From Streptomyces cyaneofuscatus (GTDB taxonomy: Bacteria; Actinomycetota; Actinomycetes; Streptomycetales; Streptomycetaceae), in contig NZ_JOEM01000017.1 in assembly GCF_000718135.1 (NCBI RefSeq), positions 62,001 to 126,000 on the forward strand: a stretch of DNA of 64,000 nt, given 5' to 3'. The notes under the pieces are model-generated. The model had not been told where the DNA came from. It saw nothing but the letters and a program-made list of their open reading frames with translations, and did no database searches. Made by a program: the position numbers and the translations under genes. This document shows, one piece after another, positions 1 to 7,706 of this stretch (position 1 is the first letter of the stretch; each line of letters opens with the position of its first letter).

Positions 1-1993
1 GGACCACGTCACCATCCCCATGGCGGACGGGGTGCGGCTGTCGGCCAGGATCTGGCGGCCCGTCCTGCCCGACGGGGAGCCGGTGCCCGCGGTCGTGGAG
101 TACATCCCGTACCGCAAGAACGACCTCACCTCCACCCGGGACGCCATCCACCACCCGTACATCGCGGGCCACGGCTACGCCTGCGTACGGGTGGACCTGC
201 GCGGCACCGGGGAGTCGGAGGGCGTGCTCCTGGACGAGTACCTGGAGCAGGAGCAGCGCGACGCCGAAGAGGTGCTGGCCTGGGTCGCCGCCCAGCCCTG
301 GTGCGACGGCAACACCGGCATGATGGGCATCTCCTGGGGCGCCTTCGCCGCGCTCCAGACGGCGGCGCGCAGGCCGCCGAGCCTGAAGGCCATCGTCATC
401 GCCTCGTTCACCGACAACCGGTACGCGGACGACATGCACTACCTCGGTGGTGCCATGCTCTCCGACAACCTCGCCGAGGCCGGCACGATGTTCGCCTACG
501 CCACCTGCCCGCCCGACCCCGAAGTGGTGGGGGAGCGGTGGCGGGACATGTGGCGGGAGAGGCTGGAGTCCGCCCGCCCCTGGGTCCTGGAGTGGCTGCG
601 CCACCCGCACCGCGACGCGTACTGGCAGCACGCCTCGCTCAGCGAGGACTACGCGCAGTTGCAGTGCCCGGTCCTCGCCTCCAGCGGCTGGGCGGACGGT
701 TACTCCAACGCCGTCACGCGGCTGCTGGCCGGCGTCGACGTGCCCCGCAAGGGGCTGATCGGCCCCTGGTCGCACAAGCTGCCGCACCTCGGCGAACCCG
801 GCCCCGCCATCGGCTACCTCCAGGAGGTCGTCAAGTGGTGGGACCACTGGCTCAAGGGCGTCGACAACGGGGTCATGGACGGGCCGATGCTCCGCACCTG
901 GATGCAGGAGAGCGTCCCGCCCTCCACGTCGTACGAGGAGCGCCCCGGCCGCTGGGTCGCCGAACCCTCCTGGCCGTCCCCGCAGATCAAGGAGGTGGTG
1001 CACCCGCTGCGCGGCGCCACCATCGTGGCGGCGGACGAGGAGGAAGCCCTCCCGCGCGGCCGTACGCGTACGGTGCAGTCGCCGCTCTCCGTCGGCCAAT
1101 TCGCGGGCAAGTGGGCCTCCTACAACGCTCCGCCCGACCTGCCCTACGACCAGCGCGAGGAGGACGGCGGCTCCCTGGTCTTCGAGACCGAACCGCTCAC
1201 CGAGCGGGTGGAGATCCTCGGCTCGCCCTCCGTGGACCTGGAGGTCTCCGCCTCCGCCCCGGTCGCCCAGGTCACCGCCCGGATCTCTGACGTCGCCCCG
1301 GACGGCCGCGCCACCCGGGTCACGTACGGCGTGCTGAACCTGACCCACCGGGAGAGCGACGAACACCCCGAGCCGCTGGAGCCCGGCCGCCGCTACCCCG
1401 CCCGGATCACGCTGAACGGGGTCGCGCAGGCCTTCCCGCCCGGGCACCGCATCCGGCTCTCCCTCTCCACCTCGTACTGGCCCCTGGTCTGGCCGGCCCC
1501 GGAGCCGGCCCTGCTCACCATCCACGAGGACGGCGCCGCCCTGACCCTGCCGGTACGCCCCACCGAGGAGCCGGACGGCATGCCCCAGGCGTCCTTCGGG
1601 GAACCGGAGGGGTGCCGGCCGCCCCCGGTCACCCGGCTCACCGAGCCCGAGCAGGCCTGGAACGTGTCCAGGAGCCTGGTGGACTACCACTCCGCCCTCG
1701 ACATCGTGAAGGACCGGGGCCGCCAGCGGTACGAGGACAACGGCATCGAGGTCGGGCTGCGGGCCTGCGAGAGGTACACCTCCGTGGCCGACGACTTCGC
1801 CTCCCTGAGCGGCCGTTCGGCGTGGACCATGACGTTCTCCCGGCCCGGCTGGGACGTACGGGTCGAGACGAGCACCGTCCTCACCTCCAGCGCCGACACG
1901 TTCACCGTCGACGCGACCCTGGACGGGTACGAGGACGGCCGCCGGGTCTTCTCCCGCACCTGGAACGAGACCGTCCCCCGGAATCTGGCCTGA
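1..1993 (+). CDS. CocE/NonD family hydrolase, 5' end cut by window edge
   Basis: Serine hydrolase of the X-Pro dipeptidyl-peptidase/cocaine-esterase superfamily, cleaving ester or amide bonds of unknown substrates. The frame is open from base 2, and the residues before the ATG at 20 (DHVTIP) continue the family's usual opening, so the true start lies outside the window. Counting from the ATG at 20, the alpha/beta-hydrolase core carries GISWG with Ser105, GWADG with Asp226 and PWSHK with His252, a complete triad. After about residue 350 comes the jelly-roll C-terminal domain of the family. The 657 visible residues are near full length. No signal peptide can be judged. A hairpin follows the stop directly, so this is probably the last gene of its transcript. 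Family is certain, substrate unknown. Confidence 0.93.
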   Translation, partial: DHVTIPMADGVRLSARIWRPVLPDGEPVPAVVEYIPYRKNDLTSTRDAIHHPYIAGHGYACVRVDLRGTGESEGVLLDEYLEQEQRDAEEVLAWVAAQPWCDGNTGMMGISWGAFAALQTAARRPPSLKAIVIASFTDNRYADDMHYLGGAMLSDNLAEAGTMFAYATCPPDPEVVGERWRDMWRERLESARPWVLEWLRHPHRDAYWQHASLSEDYAQLQCPVLASSGWADGYSNAVTRLLAGVDVPRKGLIGPWSHKLPHLGEPGPAIGYLQEVVKWWDHWLKGVDNGVMDGPMLRTWMQESVPPSTSYEERPGRWVAEPSWPSPQIKEVVHPLRGATIVAADEEEALPRGRTRTVQSPLSVGQFAGKWASYNAPPDLPYDQREEDGGSLVFETEPLTERVEILGSPSVDLEVSASAPVAQVTARISDVAPDGRATRVTYGVLNLTHRESDEHPEPLEPGRRYPARITLNGVAQAFPPGHRIRLSLSTSYWPLVWPAPEPALLTIHEDGAALTLPVRPTEEPDGMPQASFGEPEGCRPPPVTRLTEPEQAWNVSRSLVDYHSALDIVKDRGRQRYEDNGIEVGLRACERYTSVADDFASLSGRSAWTMTFSRPGWDVRVETSTVLTSSADTFTVDATLDGYEDGRRVFSRTWNETVPRNLA

Positions 1994-2012
1994 GCCGGGA
2001 GAAACTCCCGGC
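1994..2012 (+). terminator. Hairpin directly after the CocE stop codon
   Basis: Perfect 8-bp arms GCCGGGAG and CTCCCGGC separated by AAA, starting one base after the stop codon. There is no U tract, as is usual for actinomycete terminators. It separates the hydrolase gene from the antiporter gene. Confidence 0.6.
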
Positions 2013-2065
2013 GGTGGCCTCGCGGCCCGCCCCCGGACCGGACCGCAGTGGGCGGCCGGCCGGAC

Positions 2066-3376
2066 ATGAAGAGAATGATGAGGCCTCACGTGGCGATCAC
2101 CACCGTGGGTGCGGTGTACGGGTGCCTCGGCATAGGAGCCTTCCTCGCCGCCGCGCTGCCCCGGCTGCTCTCCCGTCTGCCGGTCTCCGTACCGATGGTG
2201 TTCCTCGCCGCCGGCGTGCTCCTCTACCTCACGCCGCTGCCGCTGCCCGAGGTCGACCCGGTCGCCGACCGTGTCTGGACGCAACACCTCACCGAGCTCT
2301 GCGTGATCACCTCGCTGATGGGGGCGGGCCTGGCCATCAACCGCCCCTTCGGGTGGCGGTCCTGGGCCGCCACCTGGCGGCTGCTCGGGGTGGCGATGCC
2401 GCTGACGATCGGGGCGACGGCGATCGCCGCCTGGTGGCTGCTCGGCTGGCCGGCCTCCGCCGCGCTCCTGGTGGCCGCGGCCCTCGCGCCGACGGACCCC
2501 GTTCTCGCCTCCGAGGTGCGGGTGGGGGAGCCGTCCGACGACGAGGAGGACGAGGACGAGGTCCGCTTCGCGCTGACCAGTGAGGCCGGGCTCAACGACG
2601 GGCTGGCCTTCCCCTTCGTCCTCGCGGCGGTCGCCCTCGCGGCGGCCGGGGAGAGCTGGACCGGCGGCTGGCTGACGCACTGGGCGTGGAGCGATGTGCT
2701 CGTGCGGATCGGGGTGGGTGTGGCGGCGGGCATCGCCATCGGGCTCCTGCTGGGGCGGGTGCTCTTCCGGGCCCGGGCGAAGTCGCTGCGGCTCGCCGAA
2801 CACGGCGAGGGGTTCGTGGCGCTGGCCGCGATGTTCCTCTCGTACGGCGTCACCGAGGCCCTGCACGGGTACGGCTTCCTCGCGGTCTTCGCCACCGCGT
2901 GCGCCCTGCGCAGGTCCGAGCGCGACCACGGCTACAACAAGGTGATGCACGGCTTCGTCGAGCAGGTCGAACGCCTACTGATGGCCCTGCTCCTCTTCGC
3001 CGTGGGCGCGTTCGTCGCCTCGGGCGGCCTGGCCGCACTCACCTGGCGGGGCGCGGCCATAGGCGTCACCCTGCATGTCCTCATCCGCCCGGCCATCGGC
3101 TGGCTCGCCCAGCTGCGGGGCCCCGGGCTTCCGACCGAGCGGGCGGCCACCGCCTTCTTCGGGATCCGGGGCATCGGCTCGTTCTTCTACCTCGCCTACG
3201 CCTTGGGGGAGGGCGGCTTCGGGCGGTACGAGCGGGAGATGTGGGCGGTGGTGGTCTTCGCCGTCCTGATCTCCGTGGTCGTCCACGGGGTGGCGGCGAC
3301 CCCGGTGACCGCGTACCTCGACCGGCGCGCGGCCAAGGCCGCGGCCGGGAAAGAGGCCGGGGAGGAGGCCTCCTAG
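2066..3376 (+). CDS. Cation:proton antiporter, NhaP/CPA1 type
   Basis: Integral membrane Na+(K+)/H+ exchanger. About a dozen hydrophobic segments span the protein. The central LAPTDPVLASEVRVG segment is the signature of NhaP-type CPA1 antiporters and holds the ion-binding Asp; it is followed by an acidic loop (DDEEDEDEVR) and SEAGLNDGLAFPF, a second hallmark with conserved Glu and Asp. About 436 residues, normal for short NhaP proteins with little C-terminal cytosolic domain. The start is uncertain: GTG 2048, ATG 2066 and ATG 2078 are in frame and none has a good ribosome-binding site; I took ATG 2066. The stop overlaps the convergent SDR stop by 4 bases. Family is firm, ion preference unknown. 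Confidence 0.9.
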   Translation: MKRMMRPHVAITTVGAVYGCLGIGAFLAAALPRLLSRLPVSVPMVFLAAGVLLYLTPLPLPEVDPVADRVWTQHLTELCVITSLMGAGLAINRPFGWRSWAATWRLLGVAMPLTIGATAIAAWWLLGWPASAALLVAAALAPTDPVLASEVRVGEPSDDEEDEDEVRFALTSEAGLNDGLAFPFVLAAVALAAAGESWTGGWLTHWAWSDVLVRIGVGVAAGIAIGLLLGRVLFRARAKSLRLAEHGEGFVALAAMFLSYGVTEALHGYGFLAVFATACALRRSERDHGYNKVMHGFVEQVERLLMALLLFAVGAFVASGGLAALTWRGAAIGVTLHVLIRPAIGWLAQLRGPGLPTERAATAFFGIRGIGSFFYLAYALGEGGFGRYEREMWAVVVFAVLISVVVHGVAATPVTAYLDRRAAKAAAGKEAGEEAS

Positions 3377-4260
3377 GGAAGCGGTGTGCCGCCGGTGGCG
3401 TTCATGATCTCGCCCGTGATGAACGAGGCGTTCGCGGAGGCGAGGAAGACATAGGCGGGCGCCATCTCGGCGGGCTGCGCGGGGCGGCCCAGCGGGCTCT
3501 GCTTCCCGAACTCCTTGGTGTCCGGCAGGGTCGCCGGGATGAGCGGTGTCCAGACGGGGCCCGGGGCCACCGCGTTGACGCGGATCCCGTCGGAGGCCAG
3601 CATCTGGGCGAGCCCCTGCGTGAACGTGACGATCGCGCCCTTGGTCATGGCGTAGTCCAGCAGGTGGGGGCTGGGCTTGTACGCCTGCACCGAGGTGGTG
3701 TTGATGATCGAGCCACCCGCCGGGATGTGCGGCAGGGCGGACTTGCAGAGCCAGAACATCCCGTACAGGTTGGTCCGCACCACCCGGTCGAACTGCTCGG
3801 TCGAGATCGCGGCGATCCCGTCGGGCTGGGACATCTGGTACGCCGCGTTGTTGACCAGCACGTCGATGCGGCCGAAGTCGGAGACGGCCCGCTCGACGAG
3901 GGCACGGCACTGCTTCTCGTCCCGGATGTCACAGAGGACGGTCACCGCCGTCCGCCCCGCCGCTTCCACCAGGCGGGCGGTCTCCCGGGCTTCCTCCTCC
4001 TCTTCGGGGAGGTGGGTGAGCAGCACGTCCGCGCCTTCGCGCGCGAAGGCCAGGGCGACCGCACGGCCGATACCGGAGTCGCCCCCGGTGATCACCGTCT
4101 TCCGGTCGGTGAGGAGGCCCGAGCCCCGGTAGGAGTCCTCGCCGTGATCGGGCGGCGGATCCATGGGGCCGGTCCAGCCGGGGTGCTCCTGGTCCTGCTG
4201 CGGGAAGTCGGGGCGGGGGTGGAGGTGGGTGGGGTCCTGTGGCTGTTCGCTGCTGGTCAT
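3373..4260 (-). CDS. SDR family oxidoreductase with N-terminal extension (YghA/GSP39 type)
   Basis: NAD(P)-dependent short-chain dehydrogenase. The first ~45 residues are a Pro/Asp-rich extension typical of the stress-associated SDR subgroup (Bacillus general stress protein 39, E. coli YghA). The Rossmann glycine motif TGGDSGIG is at 58-65, the NNAA motif near 137-140, a Ser near 190 and the YxxxK pair at Tyr203/Lys207, so it is catalytically complete. It ends with the usual ITGEIMNATGG. 295 residues. It overlaps the antiporter tail to tail. Substrate unknown; relatives are linked to osmotic or general stress, which would fit the adjacent antiporter, but that link is inference. Confidence 0.92.
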   Translation of the reverse strand: MTSSEQPQDPTHLHPRPDFPQQDQEHPGWTGPMDPPPDHGEDSYRGSGLLTDRKTVITGGDSGIGRAVALAFAREGADVLLTHLPEEEEEARETARLVEAAGRTAVTVLCDIRDEKQCRALVERAVSDFGRIDVLVNNAAYQMSQPDGIAAISTEQFDRVVRTNLYGMFWLCKSALPHIPAGGSIINTTSVQAYKPSPHLLDYAMTKGAIVTFTQGLAQMLASDGIRVNAVAPGPVWTPLIPATLPDTKEFGKQSPLGRPAQPAEMAPAYVFLASANASFITGEIMNATGGTPLP

Positions 4261-4328
4261 GGCAGCTGGGTGCCCCTGCGTACGGGGTCGAAACGGACCT
4301 CTTTGCCGTCGGCCGGGTGGCCCGTGGC

Positions 4329-5156
4329 TCAGGCGGCCCAGTGCCCCGGCCGCCGCAGCGCGCCCGGGATCCTGGTGGCCGCGTCGCCCCGGGCCGCGTT
4401 CAGCTGCGGCTGGGTGAGGAAGAGGGCGCCGGTCAGATCGGCGCCGGTCAGGTTCGCGTCGCGCAGGTCCGCGCCGATCAGGTCGGCGTCGCGCAGGTCG
4501 GCGCCGGAGAGGTCGGCGGCGATCAGGCAGGCGCCGCGCAGGGTGGCCCCGCGCAGCTTCGCGCCGCGCAGCCGGGCGCCGAAGAGGTCGGCGCCCCGGT
4601 GGTTCTTCTTCCGGCCGGGGACGGCGGCGCGGGCCAGCTCACTGGCGCGCAGGAGGTGGGTGTTCACCTCGGCGCGGAGGGCCGGTACGTCGACCGCGAG
4701 GAGGGTGCCGGCGGTGTCCCGGGTCAGGGCGTCGAGCCGGTCGTAGGCGCCACGCAGGTCGCGGTGGGCCGCCTTGGCGCCCGCCAGGTCCAGGGCCTCA
4801 GCCGTGTACCGCAGCAGTTCGTGCAGCTGCCGCACCACGGGGAAGACCTCGTACATCTGGCGGGCGGAGTCCGGTTCCGCACGCCAGCTGCGGCCGCCGA
4901 AGGTGACCTGGGAGACCTTCTGGCCCGCCCCGAAGCAGTCGAACACCGTGCAGCCCTGATAGCCGCGCTCGCGCAGCCGCTCGTGGATCCCGCAGCCGAA
5001 GTCCTCCTGGAGGTTGCCGCAGGGGGTCCCGGCGGCCTTGTCCGCGGCGAAGTCCGCCGAGCGGGCGAAGGGCAGCGCCACGCAGCACAGACCGAAGCAG
5101 TTCCCGCAGTCGGCCTGGAGGTCGGGGTGGCCGGCGTGGGTGGTGTGCTGGGACAA
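4329..5156 (-). CDS. Cys-cluster plus pentapeptide-repeat protein
   Basis: Two parts are visible. The N-terminal half has Cys at 17, 20, 24, 25, 46, 55, 69 and 74 in a CGNCFGLCC...CG...C pattern like the YkgJ-type metal-chelating domain. Residues ~190-265 are a run of pentapeptide repeats (A(D/N)LxG), including ADLSGADLRDADLIGADL, which would form a right-handed beta-helix. Starts at TTG 5156, 10 bases after AGGAG; no better start is in frame. 275 residues, cytosolic. The fusion of a redox/metal Cys cluster to a pentapeptide helix recurs in streptomycetes but I know no assigned function. Metal binding is inference from the Cys pattern. Confidence 0.85.
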   Translation of the reverse strand: MSQHTTHAGHPDLQADCGNCFGLCCVALPFARSADFAADKAAGTPCGNLQEDFGCGIHERLRERGYQGCTVFDCFGAGQKVSQVTFGGRSWRAEPDSARQMYEVFPVVRQLHELLRYTAEALDLAGAKAAHRDLRGAYDRLDALTRDTAGTLLAVDVPALRAEVNTHLLRASELARAAVPGRKKNHRGADLFGARLRGAKLRGATLRGACLIAADLSGADLRDADLIGADLRDANLTGADLTGALFLTQPQLNAARGDAATRIPGALRRPGHWAA

Positions 5157-5271
5157 GGCGGTGGTTCTCCTGATACGGCAGGTGGATGGTGGGCGCGCGA
5201 CCCATTGTCCCCGGGGCCCGAGCGCGGCGTAGCCCGGGTGAGCCGTGTCTCACCAGGCCCCGGCGACTTGT

Positions 5272-5291
5272 CTATGCAACGAGTTGCATAG
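5272..5291. promoter_or_regulatory. Perfect inverted repeat, probable PadR operator
   Basis: Nine-base arms ctatgcaac and gttgcatag with a 2-base spacer; the core ATGCAAC/GTTGCAT resembles PadR-family sites, which usually contain ATGN8-12CAT. It ends at the ribosome-binding site (gaagga, 5291-5296), 12 bases before the PadR start codon, so a bound repressor would block its own gene and the downstream acyl-CoA dehydrogenase. Confidence 0.75.
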
Positions 5292-5303
5292 AAGGATCGC
5301 GGT

Positions 5304-5876
5304 ATGGCGCTCGAACACGCGATTCTCGTCTCCCTGCTGGAGAAACCCGGCTCCGGCTATGAGCTGGCCCGCCGGTTCGAGCGGTCCATCGGCCACTTCT
5401 GGACCGCCAGCCACCAGCAGATCTACCGCGTGCTGGGCCGTATGGAGGCCGACGGCCGGCTCGTCGTCCGCGAGGTCGAGCAGCAGGGCCGGCCGGACAA
5501 GAAGGAGTACTCCGTCGCCGGCCCGGGCCGCGCCGCCCTCGCCGAGTGGCTGCACAAGCCGATCGAGCCCGAGAGCCTCCGCCACGACCTCGCCGTCAAG
5601 ATCCGGGGCGCCGCCTTCGACGACCCGGCCGCCCTGGTCCGCGAGGTCGAGCGCCACCGCCAGGTCCACCGGGACCGCCTCGCCCACTATCTCGCCGGAG
5701 AGGTGCGCGACTTCACCGGGCCGCAGGCGCCCGCACCCCCGGACGCGGGCCAGGAGCTCCAGCACGTCGTGCTGCGCGGCGGCATCGCGTACGAGCGCAT
5801 GACGATCGCCTGGCTCGACGACGTACTCGACACCCTCCACCGGCTGGCCGGCCGACCGACGGGCCCCGGCGCCTGA
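5304..5876 (+). CDS. PadR family transcriptional regulator
   Basis: DNA-binding repressor. The opening MALEHAILVSLLEKPGSGYELARRFERSIGHFW is the classic PadR winged-helix start, followed by the wing region (YRVLGRMEADGRLVVREVEQQGRPDKKEYSVAGPGR) and an alpha-helical C-terminal dimerisation domain (Vir_C-like) ending in ERMTIAWLDDVLDTLHRL. 190 residues, the usual length of the long PadR subgroup. ATG 5304 follows gaagga by 7 bases and a perfect palindrome lies just upstream, arguing for autoregulation. The acyl-CoA dehydrogenase gene follows 90 bases later in the same direction and is the likely target. The ligand is not visible. Confidence 0.93.
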   Translation: MALEHAILVSLLEKPGSGYELARRFERSIGHFWTASHQQIYRVLGRMEADGRLVVREVEQQGRPDKKEYSVAGPGRAALAEWLHKPIEPESLRHDLAVKIRGAAFDDPAALVREVERHRQVHRDRLAHYLAGEVRDFTGPQAPAPPDAGQELQHVVLRGGIAYERMTIAWLDDVLDTLHRLAGRPTGPGA

Positions 5877-5900
5877 CGGCCCCGGCCGCCACCTCCGTGA

Positions 5901-5945
5901 CCACCGCCGAACACACCCTCGAACCACCGCCGAACACACCCTCGA
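5901..5945 (+). repeat. Tandem duplication of 22 bases between padR and the dehydrogenase gene
   Basis: Two identical copies of a 22-base unit beginning ccaccgccgaacac lie at 5901-5922 and 5924-5945, giving a 23-base period. They sit between the PadR stop and the next ribosome-binding site. Each copy is free of stop codons only by chance; no coding role is apparent. Confidence 0.8.
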
Positions 5946-5966
5946 CCCTCCCGGAAGGCAACCTCC

Positions 5967-7691
5967 ATGGCTGAGTCCGCGTCCGTGCTCTTCAACCCGC
6001 GCACCTACGACCCCCAGCACTTCGACCCGGAGACCCGCAGGCTGCTGCGCGCCACCGTCGACTGGTTCGAGGAGCGCGGCAAGCGCCGGCTGATCGAGGA
6101 CTACCGCTCGCGCGCCTGGCTGGGCGACTTCCTCGCCTTCTCGGCGAAGGAGGGCCTCTTCGCCACGTTCCTCACCCCTGCCTCCGCCGCCGGGAACGAG
6201 GACCAGCGCTGGGACACCGCCCGGATCGCCGCGCTCAACGAGATCTTCGGGTTCTACGGGCTCGACTACTGGTACGCCTGGCAGGTGACCGTCCTCGGCC
6301 TCGGCCCGGTCTGGCAGAGCGAGAACGCCGACGCCCGCGCCCGGGCCGCCGAACTCCTCTCCCAGGGTGAGGTGTTCGCGTTCGGCCTCTCCGAGAAGAC
6401 CCACGGCGCCGACATCTACTCCACCGACATGCTGCTGGAGCCCTCCGGCGACGGCGGCTTCCTGGCCTCCGGCTCCAAGTACTACATCGGCAACGGCAAC
6501 GCCGCCGGTCTCGTCTCCGTCTTCGGCCGCCGCACCGATGTCGAAGGCCCCGACGGCTATGTCTTCTTCGCCGCCGACAGCCGCCACGACGCCTACCACC
6601 TGGTGAAGAACGTCGTCGACTCCTCCAAGTTCGTCAGCGAGTTCCGCCTCGACGACTACCCGGTGGCGCCCGCCGACATCCTCCACACGGGACGCGCCGC
6701 CTTCGACGCCGCGCTCAACACCGTCAACGTCGGCAAGTTCAACCTCTGCACGGCCTCGATCGGCATCTGCGAGCACGCGATGTACGAGGCCGTCACCCAC
6801 GCCAGCAACCGTATCCTCTACGGCCGCCCCGTCACCGCCTTCCCGCACGTGCGCCGCGAGCTGACCGACGCGTACGTCCGGCTCGTCGGGATGAAGCTGT
6901 TCAGCGACCGCGCCGTCGACTACTTCCGCTCGGCCGGCCCCGACGACCGCCGCTACCTCCTCTTCAACCCGATGACGAAGATGAAGGTGACCACGGAGGG
7001 CGAGAAGGTCATCGACCTGATGTGGGACGTCATCGCCGCCAAGGGCTTCGAGAAGGACAACTACTTCGCCCAGGCCGCCATCGAGATCCGGGGCCTGCCG
7101 AAGCTGGAGGGCACGGTCCACGTCAACCTCGCCCTGATCCTGAAGTTCATGCGGAACCACCTGCTGAACCCGGCGGAGTACCCGGCCGTCCCGTCCCGCC
7201 TGGACGCGGCCGACGACGACTTCCTGTTCCGACAGGGCCCGGCCCGGGGTCTCGGCGCCGTACGGTTCCACGACTGGCGCCCGGCCTTCGACGCGTACGC
7301 CGAGGTGGCGAACGTCGCCCGCTTCCGCGAGCAGGCCGACGCACTGTGCACCTTCGTCGAGACCGCCGCCCCCGACGAGGAGCAGAGCCGCGACCTCGAC
7401 CTCCTCCTCGCCGTCGGCCAGCTCTTCGCCCTCGTCGTCCACGGCCAGCTGATCCTGGAGCAGGCCCGGCTGACCGGCCTGGACGAGGAGCTGCTGGACG
7501 AGCTGTTCGCCGTCCTCGTCCGCGACTTCTCCGCGCACGCCGTCGAACTCCACGGCAAGGACTCCGCCACCGAGGTGCAGCAGGAGTGGGCGCTCGGGGC
7601 CGTACGGCGTCCGGTCGTGGACGCCGAGCGTTCGGCACGGATCTGGGAGCGCGTGGCGGAGCTGTCGGGGGCGTACGAGATGGCCGAGTGA
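5967..7691 (+). CDS. Acyl-CoA dehydrogenase family protein
   Basis: FAD-dependent acyl-CoA dehydrogenase/oxidase-type enzyme. Visible landmarks are the middle domain FGLSEKTHGADIYSTDMLLEPSGDGGFLASGSKYYIGNGNAAGLVSVFGR (substrate/FAD-binding beta domain) and the C-terminal helical domain with KFNLCTASIGICEHAMYEAVTHASNRILYGRPV, then an extended helical tail to residue 574. This is longer than the classic 380-residue enzymes and matches the large ACAD subgroup. ATG 5967 follows ggaagg by 8 bases. It is probably co-transcribed with, and controlled by, the PadR gene upstream. The catalytic base cannot be assigned by eye. Substrate unknown. Confidence 0.92.
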   Translation: MAESASVLFNPRTYDPQHFDPETRRLLRATVDWFEERGKRRLIEDYRSRAWLGDFLAFSAKEGLFATFLTPASAAGNEDQRWDTARIAALNEIFGFYGLDYWYAWQVTVLGLGPVWQSENADARARAAELLSQGEVFAFGLSEKTHGADIYSTDMLLEPSGDGGFLASGSKYYIGNGNAAGLVSVFGRRTDVEGPDGYVFFAADSRHDAYHLVKNVVDSSKFVSEFRLDDYPVAPADILHTGRAAFDAALNTVNVGKFNLCTASIGICEHAMYEAVTHASNRILYGRPVTAFPHVRRELTDAYVRLVGMKLFSDRAVDYFRSAGPDDRRYLLFNPMTKMKVTTEGEKVIDLMWDVIAAKGFEKDNYFAQAAIEIRGLPKLEGTVHVNLALILKFMRNHLLNPAEYPAVPSRLDAADDDFLFRQGPARGLGAVRFHDWRPAFDAYAEVANVARFREQADALCTFVETAAPDEEQSRDLDLLLAVGQLFALVVHGQLILEQARLTGLDEELLDELFAVLVRDFSAHAVELHGKDSATEVQQEWALGAVRRPVVDAERSARIWERVAELSGAYEMAE

Positions 7692-7706
7692 GCTGACAGG
7701 CGCCCT

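Noticed and set aside
5250..7553. Minus-strand 767-codon open frame opposite padR and the acyl-CoA dehydrogenase
   Set aside because: It is antisense to two well-supported genes; in GC-rich DNA the opposite frames stay open by codon bias and the product has no recognisable domain.
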